Both the position numbers and the translations under genes were made by a program. From positions 1 to 64,000 of the forward strand of contig NZ_ABJL02000006.1 of the NCBI RefSeq assembly GCF_000172175.1: a stretch of 64,000 nt of DNA. Direction: 5' to 3'. The notes under the pieces are model-generated. The model did no database searches and had not been told where the DNA came from. It saw nothing but the letters and a program-made list of their open reading frames with translations. Shown piece by piece: positions 53,193 to 62,931 of this stretch (position 1 is its first letter; the number at the start of each line of letters is the position of its first letter). This DNA comes from Bacteroides intestinalis DSM 17393. GTDB lineage: Bacteria; Bacteroidota; Bacteroidia; Bacteroidales; Bacteroidaceae.

Positions 53193-55526
53193 TTATTTCT
53201 TCATTAATCTACAATTATAAATATTGCTCACACGAGTTTTATCATTAGCCCGGAACATGATTCTCACTTTGTCTTTACCTTGCGTTACTTCCAGTGGAAT
53301 ACTGACAGCATGTTCCACGAATCCTTGTGTAGTATCTGTAAGACTGACCGGTTGTACCCAATCACCAATCACAACATCAAACGTATATTTCCGACTGTCA
53401 CCTCCGTAGTAAGTCAATAAAAGTTCCATGGGTTGATCGTAACCACATTTCATATCAAAAGCAAACCAACCATTTTCGTAAGCAAAACGGTATTTACGCA
53501 GATAACCTTCTCCGTTACGAGTATTCTCGCCTTTTAGGTTATGATCCCGTTCGGGTTGCATCTCACCAAAAACGATATAATCCGTTGTCATTTTATCCAA
53601 TTCGGCAATCCGTTCTAATTCAGCCTTGCGTTTTTCTTCAACAACATTCCATTCGGCTGGTGAATATACATCCCAATAAACGGTCTGATTTTCATCTGCT
53701 ACTTTATAGAAAGGTAACATCTTCACGTTATCCGGTCCTCCAGGCAGTGTCGTAACAAAACTGACAGAAGTATCACTAATCTTTTTTATGTAATTCGTCA
53801 AACTCTTCTCTTCCGAAACAAATACAGGGATATCTCCCATCTTTCGTTTTTCCGTACCAAAGGTTCCTGCCAAAATGGTCGGTCCGTAGAAGACAGCACG
53901 GCGGTCAACATTATCGGGCATAGACACAGTATAGAGTGGCATAGGCAAAATTAACTCTATTACATCATTCTTTTTCCATTTACGATGAAGACTGATAAAT
54001 GAACCGGGAACACTTTCCACTTTTTGTTTACTGCCGTTTATACGAATAGCAACATCTCCCGCAGCCCAAACCGGACGACGCAAATTAATGGTAAGTGGTT
54101 CTTTCGACGTCTCTTCCAGCTTAATTACAACTTTACCATGTTCGGGATAATCTGTAGTCATGCGAAGTTTTAAACTTTTCTCTTTCCATGTTAAAACAGA
54201 AGGAATATATAGATTTATATTCATCATTTCTTTACCCGGCACATAGCTATAGATAGCTCCACCATACTTGGAATGGTTTTCGAAACCACTACCCATGCAA
54301 CAACTAAAATTATTGTGCCGACTACCAAAACCTTTATGTGTACCCATTCCTAATGAAAGAAAATAACAGACGTTTCCTGTTTCGGGATGCTGTGAAGCTA
54401 AAATATGGTTATACAGTGCCCGTTCGTAATAATCCAGATATTGTACATCGTTCGTCCACTCATAAAGGTGTGCGGTCAGTTTCAACATATTGTAAGTATT
54501 GCAAGTTTCACAGGTATTGGTACCCAAGCGGTTATTCAATTTATCAGGAACAGAGAGATACTCACCCATACTATTTCCACCATTAGCATAAGAATGATGA
54601 TGAACGATCGTTTCCCAAGAGAAACGAGCTATTTCCTCGTCGCGATGGTTACCGGTCAGTTCATATTGGCGGGCACTACCTATCAGTTTTGGTATTTGGG
54701 TATTGGAATGCAGCCCCTGCAAAACATCTACTCCCTCTGCTAACTTATCTTGCAAACGCTTATGATAGAAAGCATAGGAAGCATCAAGAAATTTCTTATC
54801 TCCAGTCAAGGCATACATTTGCGCAAATGCTTCATTCATTCCTCCGTATTCACAATTCAGCATTGTCTGCATCTGCTCTTCACTCAATGGAGCAATGACA
54901 TCTGCCAGATAATCGGATAAATTGATTAATACTTTCTTTGCAGTTTCGTTTCCTGCCAAGAGATAAGCATCATTCAGACCCATCATTGTCTTATGTTCAT
55001 TGTACCAAGGTACCCAAATGCCATTCAAGTCAAAACCCATAGAACGGATAATACCTTTTTTCACTTCCTTGAATACTTTATCACCTCCGGGCATTCCACC
55101 GATGAAACCATTGACAAAGTTCATTTGGCAAGAATCCAACTCATTCACCACATAGTCTATCTTGGCTTTAAAAGTCTCGTCACCCGTAGCGGCATAATGC
55201 TGTGACATAGCAGTAAGCAAATGTCCCAACGTATGTCCGGCAATGCCCATTGATTCCCAACTACCGTAAGGTTCCGCCTTTGGTTTCAAATTCGCATTCT
55301 TGCGGAAATTGGATAACAGCCGATCCAAGTCAAGCTCTTTCATCCATTGCTCATTCTGATTCATCGCATGCAAGAAAGGGCTGTCGAGAAGACGGACATC
55401 CTGAATACTAAAGTACCTGGTTTTAGGAGAAATAACATCTTTAACTGCAGGTTTATAATTTTGTGCAAATCCCACCTGATCCACAAGGAGAAATACCGTA
55501 AAAATTAATATATACTTTACTTTCAT
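53193..55526 (-). CDS. beta-L-arabinofuranosidase (GH127/GH146, DUF1680 type)
   Basis: A 777-residue exported enzyme with a signal peptide. The (alpha/alpha)6 barrel core starts at RYFSIQDVRLLDSPFLHAMN. The zinc-cysteine active site of the GH127 group is visible: Glu322 (MGEYLSV), Glu340 and Cys342 (TCETCNTYNM), and Cys409-Cys410 (NFSCCMGSGFEN). In Bifidobacterium HypBA1 the equivalent cysteine is the nucleophile and the others hold zinc. The enzyme should remove beta-linked L-arabinofuranose. A C-terminal beta region follows with a DUF-like end (CRLMKK). Flanked on both sides by DUF6055-like genes. Confidence 0.9.
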   Translation of the reverse strand: MKVKYILIFTVFLLVDQVGFAQNYKPAVKDVISPKTRYFSIQDVRLLDSPFLHAMNQNEQWMKELDLDRLLSNFRKNANLKPKAEPYGSWESMGIAGHTLGHLLTAMSQHYAATGDETFKAKIDYVVNELDSCQMNFVNGFIGGMPGGDKVFKEVKKGIIRSMGFDLNGIWVPWYNEHKTMMGLNDAYLLAGNETAKKVLINLSDYLADVIAPLSEEQMQTMLNCEYGGMNEAFAQMYALTGDKKFLDASYAFYHKRLQDKLAEGVDVLQGLHSNTQIPKLIGSARQYELTGNHRDEEIARFSWETIVHHHSYANGGNSMGEYLSVPDKLNNRLGTNTCETCNTYNMLKLTAHLYEWTNDVQYLDYYERALYNHILASQHPETGNVCYFLSLGMGTHKGFGSRHNNFSCCMGSGFENHSKYGGAIYSYVPGKEMMNINLYIPSVLTWKEKSLKLRMTTDYPEHGKVVIKLEETSKEPLTINLRRPVWAAGDVAIRINGSKQKVESVPGSFISLHRKWKKNDVIELILPMPLYTVSMPDNVDRRAVFYGPTILAGTFGTEKRKMGDIPVFVSEEKSLTNYIKKISDTSVSFVTTLPGGPDNVKMLPFYKVADENQTVYWDVYSPAEWNVVEEKRKAELERIAELDKMTTDYIVFGEMQPERDHNLKGENTRNGEGYLRKYRFAYENGWFAFDMKCGYDQPMELLLTYYGGDSRKYTFDVVIGDWVQPVSLTDTTQGFVEHAVSIPLEVTQGKDKVRIMFRANDKTRVSNIYNCRLMKK

Positions 55527-55547
55527 TTCACTCTTATATTTAAATTA

Positions 55548-57032
55548 CTAATTTAATAAGTCTGTCCCTTCAAATTTCACTTTATAGGGACATTGACCAT
55601 CATCCGTCTCATCTTCATTCCAAGCATGAGAGATATATTGTTCGGGAGCGCCCATTACTACAAAAAAGAGCTTATCAGTCCCTTCCAAAATGATATAAGA
55701 TACTACACTTTCTTTGTCTTGATACATCGGAGCATATTGAGCCACACCGTTTACGACAGCCACAAATCCATACCTCCATCCGGCAGCAGTATTATTTCTA
55801 TTATAATTAGTAGCAACACCTACTTTTTTACCATCCGCATTAACAATGATTCCCGGATCTTCCGATGCCAAACTTGTACCTGTATCCAGCCCTTTAAAAT
55901 CAACCTTCACAGTACTACCTGCCTCCGGAACATCCAATGATATAACATTGAATCCCGTACTCCCCGGACAACTGGAATAGCCTACTTGATAATATCCATC
56001 ACTGGCGTATAGCTTGGTAGAATATTTCTTTGCACTCTCAGTAACGTATTTACGCACAATATCAATGTCATAGGTAGTCATACGTGTGGCATAATCATAC
56101 AATTCTTCATAAAGAGTTGCCACCTTGCCTTTACAATATAAACGCTGATAAGTCATAAGCGGATCTTCCGGATATTTCGATTGTTTCCATATTTCTCCCA
56201 GTACACTAACACCATGTTTCTGTGTCCAGTAATAAGGTAACCAGTAACTGGCATATCGCATCCATTCGTGATTAAAATGACGGTGATAGTTAGCTTTCCA
56301 AACATCAACATGATACCCAAAAAGTTCTTGAGGATAAGTCTGAAGAGATTGCCATTGCGCACACTGTTCCCAAAAGCCATTACCTCCTTCACCATTCGGT
56401 CCAAAGCCATAACGAAAACCTTGATGAAAATCTTTGGCAGCTCCATTCAACAGTTTGTCACAATACACTTGATATTGGAAACTATGCCCTATTTCATGTG
56501 CAATCGTAGAGCCTACCGGTTTGCAGGTACTCGGATTTATCCATAAAGCACCGATTACATCATCATAACCTGAACCTGTTGCCAACCATTCTTCTTGATA
56601 AAGTAAATAGATTTGCATCTTATACCGATCCAAATAAGATTTTCCTTGTCCTACTTCGGCAAACTTCAATGTCTCAATATTCGTCAGATAAAATTGTTCA
56701 GCTTTTGCCAGCAAGTCATCTACATCAACCCGCATAGACTCTGAAACACTTTTAGCATTCGGATCTTTACCGAATCCTACTTCCCAGAACACAATAAAAT
56801 GTTCACTCTGTTTATGACGATAGAATGACCATTTGGCATCCCTCGAAAACATATCCATCATTGCAAACTCTGATGGTTTATAGTACTTCTCGTAACCGGG
56901 AATGTCTGAGGGCTTAAGTACATCGGGCTGATTAACAGCTACAGAATCATCCTGACAACTAAAAAAAAACAGAATAGCAACAATAAACATGAAGCCAATC
57001 ATCCCGTTATAACAGTTTCTTCTTCTATTCAT
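55548..57032 (-). CDS. DUF6055-like putative zinc metalloprotease, copy 2 (lipoprotein)
   Basis: A 494-residue paralogue of copy 1 with a lipobox (ILFFFSC), so it is lipid-anchored rather than freely secreted. It has SEHFIVFWEVGFGKDP, the zinc motif IAHEIGHSFQYQ and the downstream GNGFWEQCAQWQS with the probable third-ligand Glu. An insertion between HExxH and that Glu is longer than in copy 1. The ATG at 57032 directly before the signal peptide is chosen; the 26 codons upstream cover a repeat-containing leader. The C-terminal beta domain matches that of copy 1 (GWRYGFVAVVNGVAQYAPM). Confidence 0.75.
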   Translation of the reverse strand: MNRRRNCYNGMIGFMFIVAILFFFSCQDDSVAVNQPDVLKPSDIPGYEKYYKPSEFAMMDMFSRDAKWSFYRHKQSEHFIVFWEVGFGKDPNAKSVSESMRVDVDDLLAKAEQFYLTNIETLKFAEVGQGKSYLDRYKMQIYLLYQEEWLATGSGYDDVIGALWINPSTCKPVGSTIAHEIGHSFQYQVYCDKLLNGAAKDFHQGFRYGFGPNGEGGNGFWEQCAQWQSLQTYPQELFGYHVDVWKANYHRHFNHEWMRYASYWLPYYWTQKHGVSVLGEIWKQSKYPEDPLMTYQRLYCKGKVATLYEELYDYATRMTTYDIDIVRKYVTESAKKYSTKLYASDGYYQVGYSSCPGSTGFNVISLDVPEAGSTVKVDFKGLDTGTSLASEDPGIIVNADGKKVGVATNYNRNNTAAGWRYGFVAVVNGVAQYAPMYQDKESVVSYIILEGTDKLFFVVMGAPEQYISHAWNEDETDDGQCPYKVKFEGTDLLN

Positions 57033-57070
57033 GAAAATATATACTATGTAATTGCCTTCTGAATGAAGAA

Positions 57071-57105
57071 TGGGGATCCCCACTTTATAATACAGAGATC
57101 CCCAC
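57071..57105 (-). repeat. GATCCCCAC repeat and hairpin in the PUL intergenic region
   Basis: GATCCCCAC occurs at 57075-57083 and 57097-57105, and TGGGGATC (57071-57078) can pair with GATCCCCA (57097-57104). It lies in the 115-base gap between the DUF4859 and second DUF6055-like genes, where an attenuator or processing site would separate susCD-like transcripts from enzyme transcripts. Confidence 0.5.
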
Positions 57106-57147
57106 CTCATTCCGAACGGCCAAGAATGACGTTCACTATTTATAAGA

Positions 57148-58134
57148 TTATTCCATTGTAATGTTAATTACAAAACGCAACAGATTTGCCTTGTTTGTTT
57201 TATCGCGGAAACCAATGCTGATAGTATATTTATCACCTGCAACCGGTGTAGCCGAACGACCTATGTTCAAAGTTTTATCACTTATACTACATTCTGCGAA
57301 AAGAGAATACCCTGCCGTTCCCCAATTGGTGACCGTACCGTCTTTCATCATCCAATAGCCGGGAGCATTTGCTGTATATGAACTTTCTTCATCCCATTTC
57401 AAGGACTCAAGATTAACAGAATACATATGAATATCACCTTCTCCGTCACCATCAAGCCCTTCACAGAATTCAGCAACAGTCATTCCGAAACGTTCCTGTA
57501 TCTTGCCTGCATAATCATTAAATGCAATGGAAGCAGCCGAATACTCGCCATCCGGAATATTGATTGATACTTCAACAGGCACGTCTACAATTGCAATCTC
57601 ACTAAGAATGCGTACATATTGGTCGAAGTCAGTTCCATTGATTGCAAACCCCACATTGATACTAACGGACGAACCTACCATTACATTTTCCAATGCACTT
57701 ACTACAAGTGTTTTGTTCGACACATTCAGTTCTACAGTAAAATTGGCATTCGTTTGAGTGGAAATATTACCCATTTCATCAAAATACCACCCAGTCATCC
57801 CCTTATTGGGAGCTGTTTTGTCCCAAGCATTACGAGCAGCATTTATACCGTGAAACACAACTTTGCCACTTGAAATTCCAGCAATGGCTTCATCCAGTGT
57901 CATACCCAATTTTACTTGAAATAATTCAGCATAGTCAGACAAATTGATGATTTGTGTTTGACCGGCACCAAATTGTATCTTTTTTGTAACTGTTGCTTCC
58001 GCATCAGCACGCAAATAAGGATTTTCATTCTCGCCATACACATGCTTACTTGTGGCGTCTTCCCAGTTTTCGCTGCACGCCGCCAAAGAGAGGAGTAATC
58101 CTCCCAATAGTACATAAAGTATATTCTTTTTCAT
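57148..58134 (-). CDS. DUF4859 surface lipoprotein, putative glycan binding
   Basis: A 328-residue lipoprotein (lipobox LAAC) in the SusE/SusF position after SusD. It contains two related DUF4859-like domains, about 55-185 and 195-328; matching segments are LGMTLDEAIAGISSG with FGMTVAEFCEGLDGDG, and MTGWYFDEMGNISTQ with APGYWMMKDGTVTNWG. A role as a surface glycan-binding protein that feeds SusCD is inferred from position and lipid anchor. The family call is fairly sure, the function is not. Confidence 0.75.
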   Translation of the reverse strand: MKKNILYVLLGGLLLSLAACSENWEDATSKHVYGENENPYLRADAEATVTKKIQFGAGQTQIINLSDYAELFQVKLGMTLDEAIAGISSGKVVFHGINAARNAWDKTAPNKGMTGWYFDEMGNISTQTNANFTVELNVSNKTLVVSALENVMVGSSVSINVGFAINGTDFDQYVRILSEIAIVDVPVEVSINIPDGEYSAASIAFNDYAGKIQERFGMTVAEFCEGLDGDGEGDIHMYSVNLESLKWDEESSYTANAPGYWMMKDGTVTNWGTAGYSLFAECSISDKTLNIGRSATPVAGDKYTISIGFRDKTNKANLLRFVINITME

Positions 58135-58152
58135 TGTTTACATATTTAGCTG

Positions 58153-59823
58153 TTAATACCCGGGATTTTGTTTTAATTTCACATTACCTTCAATCGCTTC
58201 CTTCGGAATGGGGAAGATGTTAAGATGGTTGTCTGAAACATCAGTTACCCGAGGTTTGCAAAACCATGATTTACCATTGTATACATTCTGACCATTTGTC
58301 ATTTTGAAACGGATAAGATCCTGACGACGAACATATTCTCCTACAAATTCCCAAGCACGTTCATCAAGTAAACCACCCAATTCAATATCAGCGCCACCTT
58401 CTATTTCGTTAAAGATCTTTGTTGGATCATTTTTCCCCATTTCATTGCGATTTTCACGATGTCCATACGGATAATTACTGCCGCCTTTAAGTTGCGCTAC
58501 GGTACGAACTGCCTTTGCTGGATTAGATTTGAAGTTACGTGCACGAACTTGCGTTACCAGGTCTGCAGCATCTTGTTCTGTCTCTCCTTTGTATCCGCCC
58601 AATCTGAGCAAGCACTCGGCTTTCTTCAACAACACATCGGCATAACGGTAGAAGGGTACATCATCGTAATTTGTAGCCATATCACCCGGAAGGATCTCAT
58701 ATTTTACTAAACGTCCACCTTCATATTCGTAACAACCAGGTTGATCAATGCTACGTATTTCTTTGGTGTAGACTACCTGCACACCATTAGCTATAAGAGG
58801 TGTTCCATCCATTGCATATTGAGGCGTATCTACATTCCAACAATCTTTGTAGCGCCCATCGGCAGCATCATACGAATCAAGGAACTGTGACAATACGTTA
58901 GCACCGCTGGTAGCCCATGTATTAAAGCCATAAGTCTTCTTGCTGATAACGGCAAGCCACATACTGGCATAATAGTTACCACCTCCATATTTTTCTGTAT
59001 AGGGTATTCCAAAGATAATCTCAGGATTACCAGAGATATCTTCTTTGAAATTGTCCAAATAGTTGGGAGCCAAAGAATAAAGGCCACTCTCAATAATTTC
59101 ATTCAGCTCATCGATACACTTACCATACCATGACTTGTCGGAATCATCATTAAACCATGCATTGTGGTTTATATACATATTGGCAAGCAACATATTTACG
59201 CTATAGTTATTGATGCGTCCCATGATTTTCTCATTCCCGCACTTACCTTTTACATCATTCAGTTCACTAATGATAAAATCCCACATTTGCTGAGGAGTAG
59301 CTTGTTCCGGCAACCATCCTGCTTCATGATTAGCCTCCGTGTCCAATGGGATATTACGGAATGCATCGAACAACATATAATAATACAATGCACGGTATGC
59401 TCTAAGCTGCGCTACGGTTGTCTCTACCGATTGTACGGCAGGGTCAGCCAATAAGCGATTACATGCGGTAACACCTGCATAAGCCCGTGTCCAGAAAGCG
59501 CCAAAATGCCATATCTGAGGGTTAAATTCATGCTTGTGCAACGGAATATAAAGGTCACCCCAACCAATACCTATTCGATTCGGAATACACCAAAGATCGC
59601 CCGAAAGTCCCGAAATATCGGAATAACTATACCAGCCCCAAAGAACATCACGTAGACTATTATATACAGGAACAAACAAAGCCTGTGCATCTTCAGGAGT
59701 AAATTGATAAATGTCGGGAGACATCGTATCATAAATTTTCTCACTTAAGTCCGTACAACTATTAAACGAGAGTGAACACGCAACAAGTGCAGTTCCAACA
59801 TATGTTTTTATTTTTGTTTTCAT
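58153..59823 (-). CDS. SusD/RagB family outer-membrane nutrient-binding lipoprotein
   Basis: A 556-residue lipoprotein (lipobox FNSC) with the SusD fold: N-terminal TPR-like helices (AYRALYYYMLFDAFRNIPL near 145-163) and the C-terminal segment RAWEFVGEYVRRQDLIRFKM with final FPIPKEAIEGN-type motif. It forms the lid of the SusC transporter and captures the oligosaccharide. The ATG at 59823 (MKTKIKT) is preferred to one 12 bases upstream. The stop-to-start gap to SusC is 14 bases. Confidence 0.94.
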   Translation of the reverse strand: MKTKIKTYVGTALVACSLSFNSCTDLSEKIYDTMSPDIYQFTPEDAQALFVPVYNSLRDVLWGWYSYSDISGLSGDLWCIPNRIGIGWGDLYIPLHKHEFNPQIWHFGAFWTRAYAGVTACNRLLADPAVQSVETTVAQLRAYRALYYYMLFDAFRNIPLDTEANHEAGWLPEQATPQQMWDFIISELNDVKGKCGNEKIMGRINNYSVNMLLANMYINHNAWFNDDSDKSWYGKCIDELNEIIESGLYSLAPNYLDNFKEDISGNPEIIFGIPYTEKYGGGNYYASMWLAVISKKTYGFNTWATSGANVLSQFLDSYDAADGRYKDCWNVDTPQYAMDGTPLIANGVQVVYTKEIRSIDQPGCYEYEGGRLVKYEILPGDMATNYDDVPFYRYADVLLKKAECLLRLGGYKGETEQDAADLVTQVRARNFKSNPAKAVRTVAQLKGGSNYPYGHRENRNEMGKNDPTKIFNEIEGGADIELGGLLDERAWEFVGEYVRRQDLIRFKMTNGQNVYNGKSWFCKPRVTDVSDNHLNIFPIPKEAIEGNVKLKQNPGY

Positions 59824-59837
59824 ATTCAGTACCATTT

Positions 59838-62800
59838 TTAAAATCCAATGTTAACACCAAAAGTAAACGAACGAGTAGTAGGGTAAGTATCACGGTATTC
59901 AACACCGGGAGCCTGTACATTACTGATATCAAGTTCTGGATCTAAACCCGAATAACCGGTTATACAGAACAAATTATTACCCGATACGTATACACGAAGG
60001 CTCTTCATATACTTATTATTGCGTATCGGAAGGGTGTAGCCAATAGTCAGGTTGCTTAATTTAACAAAATCACCATCTTCCAGATAATAACTTACCACTG
60101 CCTGTTTTTGTGCTCTCGACAAGGTATATTCTCCACCATAAGGAGCATTGAGCACACTCTTGAGTTTATTCAGGAACACAGCGTTATTCTCGTAGAAGGC
60201 ACGTGGAGAGTTGAGTATCTTAAAGAAAAATTGCCCCGTGAACTGTGCAGACAAGTCGAAGTTTTTATAACGCAACTGGTTACTCCAACCTGCAAATAAT
60301 TGTGGTAATCCGGTTCCAAAGTCCTGACGATAGTTTTCGTCAGCCAACATAGTATCATTCATTTCTTCTATTTCTCCGGTTTGAGGATTCTCAACTAAGA
60401 ATACACCCCGTTCAGAAACACCTACCGACTTAATCATATAGAAATGGCCTAACTCTTTTCCTACTTCCATATAGTGTGTACCTTGTGAAATAGGAGCATC
60501 CAATCCTCCTGTAATACGAAAATTGGCTGTTTCATAAAGATCATTCGAAAGACTTACCAGCTTATTCTTGTTATGTGAAGCAGTCACTGTTGTCTTCCAC
60601 TCAAAGTCTTTTGTACGTACCGGTACGGCATTGATGGCTATTTCAATACCCGTGTTACGCATTTTACCTACATTAGCCAATGTTTGATTATACAAGTTGG
60701 GCGGCACCGGAACAGTATAATTCCACAACATATCCGCAGTATGTTTCCGATAAACATCGATTGAACCACCTAAACGATCATTTAGTGTGCTGAAGTCAAG
60801 ACCGATATTGTATTCTGTTGATTTCTCCCATTTCAAGTCTGGATTAGGATTGGATGTTGCTACCAGACCGGGTTTCCATTCTCCTTTATCATAGAAATAC
60901 TGGCTACCAAAACTATATTTCAGTAATGAAAGATAGTTATCATTAGGAATAACACCCGTAGTACCCATACCAATGCGTAACTTCAAGTTATTGAGCCAGG
61001 AAATATCCTTCATAAATTCTTCTTTGCTGATAGTCCAACCCAAAGATATTGACGGGAATGTTCCCCATTTATGATTAGCGCCAAAACGTGAAGAACCTTC
61101 ACGGCGAATGCTGGCAAGAATATTGTATTTATCAGCGAATCCGTAACTTATACGCCCGAAGAAGCCTATCAATTTACTATCATTCTTATAACTGCCCATA
61201 CCTGCTTTACCATCTTTCAAATAAGCACCCAAACCCAAATTATTGTATTGGAAAAAATCGTTGGGAAAATCAGTATTATTGGCATTGAAGCCAGAGTTCT
61301 GCGTATATTGGTAGCTATAACCTGCCAACGCATCAAAACGATGTTGCCGAATGGACATTTGATAGTTTGAAGTAAATTCCAGTTCGTTTGTATAACTGCT
61401 TCCATACGATTGGTAAGCATAACCTGTATGCCCGGTACTGCGTTGATCGGGATAATCGGCAGTATAATAACCCTTATCATGTGCGCCCCAAGTACGACGT
61501 GAGGCTCGAAGGTTATTTTGCCACCCCTTAATAGGCTCAAATGTCAATGTACCGGTCATACGAGTCCATTCAGTTTTGTAATCACCTTTACGTTCTTTGT
61601 TCATAGCCACCGGATTGGCATATTCACTACGACCAAAGTTCTCGTACCAGTTACCATCTACATCTTTGATAGGCTCAGTGGGATTGTGAATAATAGCTTG
61701 GCGGTATTGGTAAGTAGCATTATTGGCACTGTTAGTATGTTCGCCTTTGAGCAGGTTTACACTTACTTTCAACATATCATCCAAGAACCAATGCGTCAAG
61801 TTCATGTTTAGCGTAAGATCTTTACTGTAAGTGTTCAGAATTACACCCTGATCATCACGATAAGTTACATCAGCAGAATAAGTAGTTTTCTGCGTACCAC
61901 CACGAACGCTGAGGTTATGATTGTGAGAAAAGCTAGTACGTGTAATGGCATCCAACCAATCCGTATCATAACCTTCATCCGTGAAGTCCGTATAACCCTT
62001 ACGAATCTCTTCGGGTCCCATAAAGTCATGTTTTTTGCCAAATTGAGACAATGACAGATAACCGGAATAATTGATAGAAGTTTTCTGTTCACGTTTTCCG
62101 TCAACTGTAGTAATAAGGATTACACCATTGGCACCACGTGTACCGTAGATCGCAGCTGCGGAAGCATCTTTCAAAACATCTACCGATGCAATGTTTTCGG
62201 GTGCCACCGTACTCATATCACCTGGAATGCCATCAATCAATACCAACGGACTATTGCTGCCAGTTAGTGTAATGACACCGCGCAAACGGATACTTGAACC
62301 GGAGTTTGGATCACCACTACCTTTCGATACGACCAAACCGGCTACTTTACCCTTAATCAAGTCAGCTGCATCACTCACTTTACCTTGAATAAAATCATCT
62401 TTCTTCACGCTGCTGATGGCACTGGTGACATCACCTTTCCTTTGCGTTCCGTAACCAATAACCACTACTTCATCCAATAATTCAGTATCATCAGCCAGAG
62501 TAACATCGATCTTTCTTTGGCTTCCCACTGCAATTTCTTGAGACTTGTAACCGATATAAGATACAATCAGTACGGAGTTTGCTCCTTTCACTTTTAGCGT
62601 GTACTCACCATCAACATTGGTAATAACACCATTAGAAGTTCCTTTTTCAAGAATATTGGCACCGATAATAGGTTCGCCACTTTTATCTTTTACCACACCT
62701 GTGATTGTAACAGCCTGTTGCTGTACAATCTCGGTTCCCATAGTTTCTGTCATCTCCGGAAACGCAAATGCCGGACTAACACTGGCACCTGCTGCTAGAA

Positions 62801-62864
62801 AAAGACAGGTTGTCGCCTTTAAGACAGCTTTGCTGAATAAGGCTCGTTTTTCATGTGTCTTCAT
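59838..62864 (-). CDS. SusC/RagA family TonB-dependent outer-membrane transporter
   Basis: A 1008-residue barrel. Signal peptide with a longer than usual N-region, then a carboxypeptidase-regulatory-like domain (GEPIIGANILEKGTSNGVIT), the family link VVVIGYGTQRKGDVTSAISS, the plug with DASAAAIYGTRGANGVILIT, and the 22-stranded barrel ending in FTFGVNIGF. It imports bound oligosaccharide using TonB energy. It follows the partial GH127-type gene by 67 bases and precedes SusD. Confidence 0.95.
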   Translation of the reverse strand: MKTHEKRALFSKAVLKATTCLFLAAGASVSPAFAFPEMTETMGTEIVQQQAVTITGVVKDKSGEPIIGANILEKGTSNGVITNVDGEYTLKVKGANSVLIVSYIGYKSQEIAVGSQRKIDVTLADDTELLDEVVVIGYGTQRKGDVTSAISSVKKDDFIQGKVSDAADLIKGKVAGLVVSKGSGDPNSGSSIRLRGVITLTGSNSPLVLIDGIPGDMSTVAPENIASVDVLKDASAAAIYGTRGANGVILITTVDGKREQKTSINYSGYLSLSQFGKKHDFMGPEEIRKGYTDFTDEGYDTDWLDAITRTSFSHNHNLSVRGGTQKTTYSADVTYRDDQGVILNTYSKDLTLNMNLTHWFLDDMLKVSVNLLKGEHTNSANNATYQYRQAIIHNPTEPIKDVDGNWYENFGRSEYANPVAMNKERKGDYKTEWTRMTGTLTFEPIKGWQNNLRASRRTWGAHDKGYYTADYPDQRSTGHTGYAYQSYGSSYTNELEFTSNYQMSIRQHRFDALAGYSYQYTQNSGFNANNTDFPNDFFQYNNLGLGAYLKDGKAGMGSYKNDSKLIGFFGRISYGFADKYNILASIRREGSSRFGANHKWGTFPSISLGWTISKEEFMKDISWLNNLKLRIGMGTTGVIPNDNYLSLLKYSFGSQYFYDKGEWKPGLVATSNPNPDLKWEKSTEYNIGLDFSTLNDRLGGSIDVYRKHTADMLWNYTVPVPPNLYNQTLANVGKMRNTGIEIAINAVPVRTKDFEWKTTVTASHNKNKLVSLSNDLYETANFRITGGLDAPISQGTHYMEVGKELGHFYMIKSVGVSERGVFLVENPQTGEIEEMNDTMLADENYRQDFGTGLPQLFAGWSNQLRYKNFDLSAQFTGQFFFKILNSPRAFYENNAVFLNKLKSVLNAPYGGEYTLSRAQKQAVVSYYLEDGDFVKLSNLTIGYTLPIRNNKYMKSLRVYVSGNNLFCITGYSGLDPELDISNVQAPGVEYRDTYPTTRSFTFGVNIGF

Positions 62865-62931
62865 GTTACATTTTAAATTAAAAGGTTAATATTTCACTAC
62901 AAGTTATAAATTCTTAATTAAAAGAAATGGA

